NCBI GenBank assembly: GCA_964590945.1
Contig: CAZPXF010000042.1
Location: 1-19,006 of the forward strand
Direction: 5' to 3'
Length of the DNA: 19,006 bases
DNA from: CAZPXF01 sp964590945
GTDB lineage: Bacteria > Bacillota > Clostridia > Lachnospirales > Lachnospiraceae
Shown here: piece after piece, positions 1 to 7,048 of the stretch
How positions within the stretch are numbered: position 1 is the first letter of the stretch
How the letters are laid out: the number at the start of each line of letters is the position of its first letter
Notes under the pieces: model-generated
The model's database searches: none
What the model saw: only the letters and a program-made list of their open reading frames with translations
Told to the model about the DNA's origin: nothing
Made by a program: the position numbers and the translations under genes

Positions 1-145
1 TTTTTCTATTGCTTTTCATCTGCTACTCCTCTGCAACATTTCAATAAATTATATTATCTCACAATCCGCAAAAAGAAAAAAGAGAGAAAGCAAAATAAAT
101 GTACTAAAACATCCTAAAACTATCTCTCCTCAAGATATTACTGAT

Positions 146-922
146 TTATAAGTCGATCATCCGCTTTAAGATCGTCTGATAGAACTCCGCCTGATTTCCT
201 TTGTTGTGCAAACTGTCTAATATATAACCATCCTTCAAAAGAATGATCCTGCTACAGTAGCTGGCCATTTGCGGATCATGCGTCACCATGACAACCGTCT
301 TTCCATATTCCTGATTAATCTTAGATAGAGCATCGATCACAGTCTTGCCGGATTTGGAATCAAGATTTCCCGTCGGCTCGTCTGCAAGGATCAGATCCGG
401 GTCGTTGATGAGCGCCCGGCTGATCGCCACCCTTTGGCGCTCTCCGCCTGACAACTCATACGGGTATTTATTCAAAAGATGACTTAACCCGAAATGCTCT
501 GCATATTCCTCGCTCTTTGATAAGCATTCCTTCACGCTCTGTTTATCCAGTACCATCGGGAGCATGATGTTTTCCTTCACGGAAAGACTGTTCAGCAGGT
601 AAAAGTCCTGAAATACAAATCCGATGTTCCTTCTCCGGATGTCGGAGAGTTCGTCGCTCCACAGATCCGATATGTTTTTTCCTCCAAAATACATCTGTCC
701 CGCTGTTGGTTTGTCGATGAGTCCCAGAACCTTTAAAAGAGTCGTCTTTCCGCATCCGGATTTCCCCATAATTCCGATGAACTCCTGCATCTCCACCGTA
801 AAATCCAGTCCCTTCAATACCTTGATGGAATCCTTGCTTGTCTCCGTCTGACCTTCCTTTGCATAGTTCCTGATAAGCGCTTCCACACGGAGCACTTCCG
901 TATGATTCTCTGTATTATTCAT
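146..922 (-). CDS. ABC transporter ATP-binding protein, BceA/MacB type
   Basis: This is the cytoplasmic ATPase of an exporter or antimicrobial-peptide resistance pump of the BceAB/LolD/MacB group. In the 258-residue protein the Walker A motif GKSGCGKTT is at about 53-61, the Q-loop Gln at about 105, the signature LSGGE at about 157-161, Walker B LILADEPT ending at Glu182, and the switch His at about 215. An ATG at 970 would add 16 residues, but the ATG at 922 follows a clear GGAGGG ribosome site and starts 8 bases inside the end of the permease gene, so I chose it. The overlap implies translational coupling with the permease at 915-3524. The family often confers resistance to bacitracin, lantibiotics or host peptides. 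The substrate cannot be read from the sequence, and no BceRS-type sensor or regulator is in the window. Confidence 0.93.
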   Translation of the reverse strand: MNNTENHTEVLRVEALIRNYAKEGQTETSKDSIKVLKGLDFTVEMQEFIGIMGKSGCGKTTLLKVLGLIDKPTAGQMYFGGKNISDLWSDELSDIRRRNIGFVFQDFYLLNSLSVKENIMLPMVLDKQSVKECLSKSEEYAEHFGLSHLLNKYPYELSGGERQRVAISRALINDPDLILADEPTGNLDSKSGKTVIDALSKINQEYGKTVVMVTHDPQMASYCSRIILLKDGYILDSLHNKGNQAEFYQTILKRMIDL

Positions 923-3524
923 TTTTTCCCTCCACTTTCCGGACGAACCATTGTCCCAAAACCACAACAAAAGCTCCTTCGATCAGAATCCAGCCGATCC
1001 ATATCCACACGGCATTCCGAAGATATGCTTTTATAACTTCTCCGGTGTACATACGGGCATGGAACGTTGCCGCCGTAAAAAAGATCGTTGCCGCCACGGT
1101 GATCAAAGCCGGAACCCTGTAGAACAGATACAACTCTCCTTTCAATATGCGGATGCGCTCTTTTTTTCGCATACCCATGCATTTCAGGAAATCTGCACGC
1201 TTCTTTTTCTCATCCATCTCCGATATCGTCTTGACATATATAAGGAAAACGCTTGTCATCACCAGAACGATAACAACGGAAAAATTCACGATCTGTTTCA
1301 TCACATGTTCCGTCTTCATATCATCAATCGCTGTCTTCCTGGAATAATAACAGCTTACTTCGCCGTCATATTTTGCTTCATAGGTATGATTGGCCTTCAA
1401 AACTTCCATTTCCTGTTCCAGTGCATCCACATCTTCCGGCTCTGCATTTATCAGTACCAGCTTTGTCGGCCCCTGTCGGATGTTCACACCTTCGATACGC
1501 ATTTCCTCATCTTCTATCCAATTCCCAAATTCGATATCCGTGTATTTCCACATCTCCTGAGCTTTCTCAAAATATGCATCTGAGAATACGATAATATTTT
1601 CCAGATTACCCTGACGAAAGCAGCCGATCAGGCTTCCAATTTCCTCTCCTGAAATCTCCCTTTTTATATAGGTGCCATTATTTGAAGGAGAACTCATATT
1701 ATAAGATGCACAAGGTAATCCTATATGCAGAAACGGTTTTTCAGAGCCATATGTCCAATCCACCGGCTGTGCCTTTACAGATCTGTCCTGCTGATGTACG
1801 ACATAGACTTTTTCACCATTTTCGTCCAAATCCAGTAACTCCTCTTGATAATTACGATCCAGATTCTTTTTTAACTGATGAAAAGTTGTCTCGGAAATGC
1901 CGATCTGCTGTCCCTGTGGCCGCAATACGCCTATTCCCTCCAAACGTTCTGTCTTGTCTGCATTTGCAACTCGAACCATCGGGTAACTTATTATATTTAC
2001 GTCATATTTCTCTTCCATTTCAGCGAAAAATTCATCATCCCCTTCGTCTGCAATGCAGACAAAATCGTAAGGGAAAAGCGTCTCTGGTTCTTCGGTAATT
2101 GAAACGGATACAATCTGAAAGGTGAAATAAAATACGGCACAGATATTTAATACAGTCAGGGCAGTCAGATACCACGCCGTAGTTTTAGACTTATGATATA
2201 GATGATTCTGTTTCATCAGACTTGTTACATAGCGCTGTTTCTTTTGTTCTCTCCTTAAGTATGCCGCACCGCCATAACGGATTATCAGGAACAGGCCTGT
2301 GAAAAATATACAGAGCAGATATATACTTTCATGCCGGGTAATCTGTCCGTACAAAATAATACTTCCGACCAGAAAAACACATCCGATAGCGGTCATTATC
2401 TTTAATCTTTTTCCCGGCATCTTTTCCCGACGTATTCTTCTCGTGGATGCGTTAATAAGATTGAAATCCGACACAATACTCTGCGTTGCCAAAAGAGAAA
2501 CCACATAGATGATCACCATCACGCCAGTCATTTTCAGACAGGTGGCAAATGTAATCTGGGACAGCATTGTATCTGTCCCAAGACTGTGACAGATTGCCCG
2601 CCGAAACAAAAATAACAAACCGTTCCCGAGCAGGCAGCCTGATAATACCGAAATCACAAAACCAATGATAATCTCTAATGCCAAAATGATATATAAAGCT
2701 TTTTTTCGAATCCCAAGGGTCATAAAGATGCTGTAGCTTTCCATCCATTTCCCCAGATAAAAAATCATCATAAACACCATAAGAAATACAGCACAGGCAG
2801 CCAGCGGAATCATGGCATTCCACACAATCCGGCCAAGTCCCTGACCAATCAAAAAGTTCTCTTCCCTGTGTATTTGGGACATCATCTGATAGCAGCCGAT
2901 CCCAGCAAAAGAAAGGGCTGCCACTACCGTACTGCACATCAGGAGCAGACTGTAATCCCGCCAGTCATACTTGAAATTTTTCCAAATCATACGGAAGAAC
3001 AGTTCCGTGTAATTTCCCGGGAAGGAAAGCCTGCGCTTCTCCTCCTCTTTTCTGATCCGTTCTCTTTGGGCGCTTTCTTCCGCTTCTTTAACAGCATCCT
3101 TCCATGCCTTCATTAATTTAATAATTAAAATCTCAAAGCCATTGATTATCGCAAAAAGATATGGGAACAGAATTGCTGTCATATTATCGGATAGCTCTTG
3201 AAGTCCATAAGGATATCCAACAAGAGCTACTGCAAAAAGCATGGCTGCAATGTTTAAATGCAGGTTCTTCTTAAATAGTACAGTCAGTATATAGCATATA
3301 CATACAATTTCATATAATAATACCATTATTACTTGCACTTTTATGTAAAAAACAACCTGCTCCGGATCATCAAACTTATCTGAAATATCTGACTTCTTCA
3401 AATACATATAGCCTTGAAAAAGATTATATTTATCTCCATCAATAACAAACCATGGCAAATGTATCACAATAATTGATACAAGGGAAAATACGATCGATAT
3501 TATTCTTTGATTTTTATTATTCAT
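915..3524 (-). CDS. ABC transporter permease, FtsX/BceB-like, with N-terminal membrane extension
   Basis: This is the 869-residue membrane partner of the ATPase encoded next to it. The FtsX-like core starts near residue 175 (basic amphipathic start, then hydrophobic segments at about 192-210, 235-257, 275-305 and 330-350). Further segments follow at about 375-393, 400-416 and 450-472. A large hydrophilic extracellular domain spans about 475-735, followed by three C-terminal membrane segments. That layout matches BceB-type permeases, whose big outer loop recognises peptide antibiotics. Residues 1-140 carry about four extra hydrophobic segments, followed by a highly charged linker (about 141-166) rich in Lys, Arg and Glu; BceB proteins usually lack this. 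The ATG at 3524 is preceded by GGAGAGGAGG. The substrate is unknown and the antimicrobial-peptide role is inferred from architecture. Confidence 0.9.
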   Translation of the reverse strand: MNNKNQRIISIVFSLVSIIVIHLPWFVIDGDKYNLFQGYMYLKKSDISDKFDDPEQVVFYIKVQVIMVLLYEIVCICYILTVLFKKNLHLNIAAMLFAVALVGYPYGLQELSDNMTAILFPYLFAIINGFEILIIKLMKAWKDAVKEAEESAQRERIRKEEEKRRLSFPGNYTELFFRMIWKNFKYDWRDYSLLLMCSTVVAALSFAGIGCYQMMSQIHREENFLIGQGLGRIVWNAMIPLAACAVFLMVFMMIFYLGKWMESYSIFMTLGIRKKALYIILALEIIIGFVISVLSGCLLGNGLLFLFRRAICHSLGTDTMLSQITFATCLKMTGVMVIIYVVSLLATQSIVSDFNLINASTRRIRREKMPGKRLKIMTAIGCVFLVGSIILYGQITRHESIYLLCIFFTGLFLIIRYGGAAYLRREQKKQRYVTSLMKQNHLYHKSKTTAWYLTALTVLNICAVFYFTFQIVSVSITEEPETLFPYDFVCIADEGDDEFFAEMEEKYDVNIISYPMVRVANADKTERLEGIGVLRPQGQQIGISETTFHQLKKNLDRNYQEELLDLDENGEKVYVVHQQDRSVKAQPVDWTYGSEKPFLHIGLPCASYNMSSPSNNGTYIKREISGEEIGSLIGCFRQGNLENIIVFSDAYFEKAQEMWKYTDIEFGNWIEDEEMRIEGVNIRQGPTKLVLINAEPEDVDALEQEMEVLKANHTYEAKYDGEVSCYYSRKTAIDDMKTEHVMKQIVNFSVVIVLVMTSVFLIYVKTISEMDEKKKRADFLKCMGMRKKERIRILKGELYLFYRVPALITVAATIFFTAATFHARMYTGEVIKAYLRNAVWIWIGWILIEGAFVVVLGQWFVRKVEGKNE

Positions 3525-3579
3525 CTGATTCCTCCTCTCCCCGGCTCAAAATATTTTGGAATATAATAAAGTCCATGAT

Positions 3580-3596
3580 TCACCAAACACTGGTGA
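3580..3596. repeat. Short perfect inverted repeat upstream of the ABC operon
   Basis: TCACCA, five bases, TGGTGA: a 6-bp perfect inverted repeat in the probable 5' leader of the ABC exporter genes. It could be an operator for a response regulator or a small leader hairpin. Sequence symmetry is the only evidence. Confidence 0.35.
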
Positions 3597-3679
3597 TAAC
3601 GACGAAAAACCGCATAGTTCTATATTTTAACTGAATACTGCTTTTCATCCAGTAAATGAAAACAAAAAGACCGCTTAGT

Positions 3680-3708
3680 GTGATATAATTCATTAATAAA
3701 AGTGTCAA
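3680..3708 (-). promoter_or_regulatory. Candidate sigma-A promoter for the ABC exporter operon
   Basis: On the minus strand there is a consensus -35 box TTGACA (3703-3708), 17 bases, then TATCAC (3680-3685) as a 4/6 match to -10. The transcript would start near 3673 and have a leader of about 150 bases before the permease. It overlaps a plus-strand extended -10 box, so the two could interfere. Confidence 0.4.
3681..3689 (+). promoter_or_regulatory. Candidate extended -10 promoter facing the transposase remnant
   Basis: TGATATAAT on the plus strand is a perfect TGnTATAAT extended -10. No good -35 is visible at the right distance. Transcription would start near 3696 and run through the transposase remnant, the small protein and probably fruK, for which no other promoter is obvious. 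Confidence 0.4.
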
Positions 3709-3740
3709 ATCAATAAAATACCTGACCAGAAAGGGGCCTT

Positions 3741-3851
3741 ATGAATAGTATAAACCCCTTTGCTCTTGTAAGCAATAGCCAGATTATAATAGATTTAGAT
3801 GGAGGCGATTTATCCTCCGATACCGGATTTCTCCTGTTTCAGGAATTAAAC
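3741..3851 (+). pseudogene. IS1380-family transposase, N-terminal fragment
   Basis: The first ~37 codons resemble the N-terminus of IS1380-family (DDE) transposases, which begin with a short leader and then a conserved stretch of the type DGGDLSSDTGFLLFQEL. Here that stretch sits at residues 20-36. The reading frame continues to a stop at 3968, but nothing after residue ~37 resembles the family, which is normally several hundred residues long, so the element was cut here by a deletion or recombination. A GAAAGGGG ribosome-site-like stretch precedes the ATG at 3741, so the original start is probably preserved. Family recognition is from memory of the motif, not from a search. Confidence 0.6.
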
Positions 3852-3891
3852 AGATCGAGTATGGCGAATTCATGTATCAGGGAGGTGCAAC

Positions 3892-3972
3892 ATGGCAATT
3901 ATACGCATAGGATTCTCATTCCTGCCGGGATCCTTGATTTACACGGAGTACCAATGTATACTAATTAAGTAA
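3892..3972 (+). CDS. Possible 26-residue ORF of unknown function
   Basis: An ATG six bases after GGGAGG opens a 26-codon frame with a moderately hydrophobic product (starts MAIIRIGFSF, ends in Lys). It lies in a different frame from the transposase remnant, within the rearranged stretch. The ribosome site is good, but nothing in the product is recognisable. It could be the truncated head or tail of another mobile-element gene or simply chance. Confidence 0.2.
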   Translation: MAIIRIGFSFLPGSLIYTEYQCILIK

Positions 3973-4023
3973 GAAGCGTAATAAATCATCAGATTTTATA
4001 TTTAGCGATATGGAGTGAAAATA

Positions 4024-4218
4024 TTGAATTGGGAAATATATGAAAAAGGATTGCCGGATTTTTTACAGAAAGATATTGATAACCTGATTGCTGAAAATGG
4101 TCCGATAGATTGTCTTTTGGACGAGGTCTACGGATCGATTAATTCAGCTTATCACGGCGGAGAGATAACGAAAGAATGCGCAGAATATTTAAGGAGGAAG
4201 TATCTTGGATTTGATTGA
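4024..4218 (+). CDS. Small mobile-element-associated protein, probable partner of a HipA-like kinase
   Basis: This is a 64-residue acidic protein, apparently intact. The frame opens at GTG 4015, but the GGAG at 4012-4015 overlaps that codon and lies eight bases before an in-frame TTG at 4024, so TTG is the better start. The protein starts with NWEIYEKGLPDFLQKDI, has a central DCLLDEVYGSINSA block and ends in a YLRRKYL helix. From memory, similar short proteins in Lachnospiraceae are encoded immediately before HipA/CtkA-like kinase genes on mobile elements. Here its stop overlaps the start of just such a frame (4205). Its biochemical role is not known to me. By analogy with hipBA-type loci it might modulate the kinase, but it shows no obvious helix-turn-helix. 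The downstream partner is truncated, so the gene may be a relic. Confidence 0.6.
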   Translation: MNWEIYEKGLPDFLQKDIDNLIAENGPIDCLLDEVYGSINSAYHGGEITKECAEYLRRKYLGFD

Positions 4219-4303
4219 TTTTTCAGATTGCAGGCGGAATATTTATAAGAATTATGATGGAGCCAAAGGAGATGCGTATAATGATCTATACAGTCACATT
4301 TAA
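4205..4303 (+). pseudogene. Truncated HipA/CtkA-like kinase, N-terminal fragment
   Basis: A TTG start at 4205 sits seven bases after a strong AGGAGG (4192-4197) and 14 bases inside the end of the preceding small gene, a classic translationally coupled arrangement. The product reads LIDFSDCRRNIYKNYDGAKG over its first ~22 residues. This resembles the opening of HipA-domain (CtkA-type) Ser/Thr kinases of Clostridia, which typically start IDFSxC...AYGGANG. The similarity ends near 4270. The frame then reads out of phase through the start of fruK and stops at 4303. About 90% of the expected ~300-residue kinase is missing, so it cannot be functional. The assignment is from pattern memory over a short stretch, hence moderate confidence. 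Confidence 0.5.
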
Positions 4304-5186
4304 TCCGTCGCTGGATTACATTGTTTCGATGCAGGATTTCGAGTTTGGCAGGACGAACCGGACGATCGCAGAGCAGATACTTCCGGGCGGGAAGGGGATC
4401 AACGTCTCTACGGTACTTCACAATCTTGGGATCGAGAACACGGCGCTTGGATTTACGGCAGGCTTCACCGGGAAAAAGATCGAAGAAGAAGCAGCGAAGC
4501 TTGGACTCCATTATGATTTCATCCGTGTGGAGAATGGATTTTCGCGGATCAACGTGAAATTGAAGGATTTTGATGGAACAGAGATCAACGGGAAAGGGCC
4601 GGATATTGACCGGGCGGCGGTGGAGGCTCTTTTTAAGAAGCTGGATCAGCTGAGAGCCGGAGACGTGCTTGTGCTTGCAGGCAGCATTCCGGCGTGTATG
4701 CCGGATTCCATCTACAAAGATATTCTGGCGTACCTTCAGGGAAGGGACGTCTTATTTGTTGTGGATGCGACAAAGGATCTGCTGCTGAACGTTCTGGAAT
4801 ACGGTCCGTTCCTTATCAAGCCGAACAACCACGAGCTTGGCGAGATCTTTGATGTGGAGCTGAAGACGCGGGAGGAGGTTGTTCCTTACGCGGGGAAGCT
4901 GCAGGAAAGAGGCGCGAGAAACGTACTTGTCTCGATGGCCGGTGAAGGAGCGGTTCTTGCAGACGAAGCAGGCAAAATACACATGCTTCCGGCTCCAGAA
5001 GGAACGCTTGTAAATGCCGTCGGCGCAGGGGATTCGATGGTAGCAGGCTTTATCGCCGGATGGACAAGGGCGCAGGATTATGATTACGCATTCCGGATGG
5101 GGATTGCATCCGGAAGCGCAAGCGCATTCTCAGAGCGTTTGGCGACAGAGGAAGAGATTCAGGCGGTGTTTGAGCGTTTAGATTAG
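4281..5186 (+). CDS. fruK: 1-phosphofructokinase
   Basis: This 301-residue PfkB-family kinase phosphorylates fructose-1-phosphate to fructose-1,6-bisphosphate in the cytoplasm, feeding PTS-imported fructose into glycolysis. The start MIYTVTFNPSLDY, the GGKGINVS sugar-binding signature and the C-terminal GAGDSMVAGF motif (catalytic Asp251) are all present, and the length is normal. Upstream in-frame starts exist, but the ATG at 4281 has GGAG nine bases before it and matches the usual FruK N-terminus. In most Firmicutes the gene lies in fruR-fruK-fruA. Here neither the DeoR-type regulator nor the PTS transporter gene is adjacent: it is fused upstream to a kinase remnant and followed by an orphan start codon. 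It seems intact, but its expression must come from a non-native promoter. Confidence 0.93.
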   Translation: MIYTVTFNPSLDYIVSMQDFEFGRTNRTIAEQILPGGKGINVSTVLHNLGIENTALGFTAGFTGKKIEEEAAKLGLHYDFIRVENGFSRINVKLKDFDGTEINGKGPDIDRAAVEALFKKLDQLRAGDVLVLAGSIPACMPDSIYKDILAYLQGRDVLFVVDATKDLLLNVLEYGPFLIKPNNHELGEIFDVELKTREEVVPYAGKLQERGARNVLVSMAGEGAVLADEAGKIHMLPAPEGTLVNAVGAGDSMVAGFIAGWTRAQDYDYAFRMGIASGSASAFSERLATEEEIQAVFERLD

Positions 5187-5213
5187 GAGGACGCGGGCAT
5201 GAATATGAGAATT
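5185..5213 (+). other. Orphan ribosome site and start codon after fruK (vestigial fruA start?)
   Basis: AGGAGG overlaps the fruK stop, and an ATG follows after eight bases (5199), with a second in-frame ATG at 5205 giving MNMRI. Typical fruA products begin MRI or MKI, so this may be the very beginning of the lost fruA gene. The continuing frame runs antisense through the membrane-protein gene at 5259-5657 and shows no family resemblance, so I treat it as a vestige. Confidence 0.35.
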
Positions 5214-5258
5214 CCGCGATCGTCCCGGGCTCTTCCATACGACATCGTTCTTCCCCTC

Positions 5259-5657
5259 TCAACGCCTGAAAAATCCAAGCAATTTCCCGATTGCATGCAG
5301 GATTCCCCGAATCACCGCAAAGACAATGAACATCGCCATAAATCCGGTCACGCCCGCGACAATATCGTCAAAATCCATCGTTCCGGTACCGGTGATCCCC
5401 TGTCCGATCTCAATGGCAAATACGATTACAATAATAACGGTAAATACATAGATCCACGCGATCACCAGCACATGCTTTTTACTCAGCCATTTGAACAATG
5501 GATATATGACGAAAAGCATTCCCATACCCAAAATGCCGATCACAATAAAATGAAGCTCTTTATCCGAAAATACAGTCTCAAAGCTGTCATTCCATGTCAT
5601 GATCATATCATGGAACACAGCGATCATTTTCACGATTATATATAAAAAGTCAGCCAT
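5259..5657 (-). CDS. Small membrane protein of unknown function
   Basis: This is a 132-residue protein with hydrophobic segments at roughly 36-55, 63-83 and 101-121, and a conserved-looking amphipathic N-terminus (starts MADFLYIIVKMI). An ATG at 5675 lies upstream, but the one at 5657 follows AAGGAGAG at good spacing and is preferred. It begins 24 bases after the MATE gene ends and is the last gene of the five-gene minus-strand unit. I do not recognise a named family. It converges on fruK, and I see no terminator in the gap. Confidence 0.8.
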   Translation of the reverse strand: MADFLYIIVKMIAVFHDMIMTWNDSFETVFSDKELHFIVIGILGMGMLFVIYPLFKWLSKKHVLVIAWIYVFTVIIVIVFAIEIGQGITGTGTMDFDDIVAGVTGFMAMFIVFAVIRGILHAIGKLLGFFRR

Positions 5658-5681
5658 AATCTCTCCTTTTTGCAAATCAAA

Positions 5682-7025
5682 TTATCCGCGCGGCAAAACG
5701 CCTTTCCGTTGAAGCCTCCAATAATAGATCGTACACAGGACGATGCCGAATATGGTCGCCGTCGGCGCCGCCAGTCCGATTCCTGTCAGGGATGCGTCCG
5801 GCTGGATGCTCATGATGTACGACATCGGAAGACGTATGATAAACGACTGCGCCAGTCCCTGCCCCATAACAAATATGGATTTTGAATGTCCATTGAAATA
5901 ACCCATGTAGCTGAACAGGATGCTGGTCACGATCGCCTCAAGCGCAAATCCGCGCAGGAACTGGAACGCCCTTGCGATAACCGCCGCATCATTCGTGAAC
6001 AGTCCCGCCAGCAGATCTCCGTGGAAAAATACAACATACGCGATCACGACTCCGATGCCGGCGCCAAACAGCATCCCGAACTTCATCGCGCTCTTTGCAC
6101 GCTTCTCCTTGCCCGCGCCTGCATTCTGGGCCACAAAGGAGGACATCGACTGTACAATGGAGGACGGGATCAGCATGATAAAGGACTGGATCCTCTGCCC
6201 AATGCCATAACCGGAGGACGCATCCAGTCCCAGCCGGTTTATAAACGCGCATAACGCCAAAAAGGTTACGTTCGTCAGAAATTCCTGCAGCGCAAGCGGC
6301 GCCCCGACCCCGACAAACTTTTTCACTTCCCCTGAAAAATGGATATCCGACAAACGAAGCTGAAACGGCAGCGATCGTTTCCTTATGATAACAAGAGAGA
6401 GAACCACGCTGACGGCCTGCGCGCCAACCGTAGCGATCGCCGCTCCTGCGACATTCATATGCAGTCCGGCTATGAGAACCAGATCGCCGATAATATTTGC
6501 CACACATGCGATGGACACGAAGATCAGAGGCAGGGTCGAGTCCCCCAGTCCCCGGAAAATGCTGCTGATAAAATTATAAAATATAACAAAGATCAGGCCG
6601 CCTCCGCAGATCCGGATATAGATCACCGTCAGCTCAAACGCCTCCTCCGGCGTCTGCATCAGAACCGCAATCTGCCTTGCAAATATCTGTATCAGAACAG
6701 TCAGTACAACGGATAACACGAAAAAGAACGCAATTGCGCTTCCGATCAGCTTACCCAGCCGGTCCGGCCTGCCCTGTCCAATATACTGTCCGATGAGCAC
6801 GGTCACTCCCGTTGTCAGTCCCGCTATCGTAAACGTCAGCATATTGATGATATTGCTTCCGGTTGATACGCCTGAAATACCGGACGTCGTACCAAAATGT
6901 CCGACGATCAGCATATCTACCGCGCTGTACATCGCCTGCAGGATCAGCGCCCCAAGAATCGGTATCATAAAACGCAGCATTTTCTTCGGGATGCTGCCCT
7001 GTGTAAAATCCTGTTTATCGTTCAA
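5682..7025 (-). CDS. MATE family efflux transporter (second of two)
   Basis: This is a 447-residue inner-membrane protein of the multidrug and toxin extrusion family, a cation-coupled exporter with about 12 membrane segments in two homologous halves. The N-terminal half contains the usual PILGALILQAMYSAVDMLIVG helix, followed by a GQYIGQG loop and a FRGLGDS loop; these are MATE hallmarks. ATG codons at 7079 and 7058 lie inside the end of the GH42 gene and have no ribosome site. A TTG at 7025 follows GGAGGAG by six bases and starts MNDKQDFTQGSIPKKML, so I took it. It sits 23 bases after the GH42 gene. The substrate is unknown. The sequence differs clearly from the other MATE protein in the unit, so they are not a recent duplication. 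Confidence 0.9.
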   Translation of the reverse strand: MNDKQDFTQGSIPKKMLRFMIPILGALILQAMYSAVDMLIVGHFGTTSGISGVSTGSNIINMLTFTIAGLTTGVTVLIGQYIGQGRPDRLGKLIGSAIAFFFVLSVVLTVLIQIFARQIAVLMQTPEEAFELTVIYIRICGGGLIFVIFYNFISSIFRGLGDSTLPLIFVSIACVANIIGDLVLIAGLHMNVAGAAIATVGAQAVSVVLSLVIIRKRSLPFQLRLSDIHFSGEVKKFVGVGAPLALQEFLTNVTFLALCAFINRLGLDASSGYGIGQRIQSFIMLIPSSIVQSMSSFVAQNAGAGKEKRAKSAMKFGMLFGAGIGVVIAYVVFFHGDLLAGLFTNDAAVIARAFQFLRGFALEAIVTSILFSYMGYFNGHSKSIFVMGQGLAQSFIIRLPMSYIMSIQPDASLTGIGLAAPTATIFGIVLCTIYYWRLQRKGVLPRG

Positions 7026-7048
7026 CTGAATCTCCTCCAAACATGAAT

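Noticed and set aside
1..145. Terminator or small gene downstream of the ABC ATPase
   Set aside because: The stretch is AT-rich, with no stem of useful length followed by T residues and no frame with a ribosome site.
951..1583. Long plus-strand frame opposite the permease gene
   Set aside because: It is the complement of a well-supported coding region, has no ribosome site and a shadow-like composition.
4015..4017. GTG start for the small protein
   Set aside because: It overlaps the GGAG that would be its own ribosome site; the in-frame TTG at 4024 has correct spacing.
5199..5645. Plus-strand frame of 148 codons after fruK with a perfect ribosome site
   Set aside because: Beyond the first few codons it is antisense to the membrane-protein gene at 5259-5657, is full of His, Asp and Asn, and resembles no family; only its start is kept, as a vestige.
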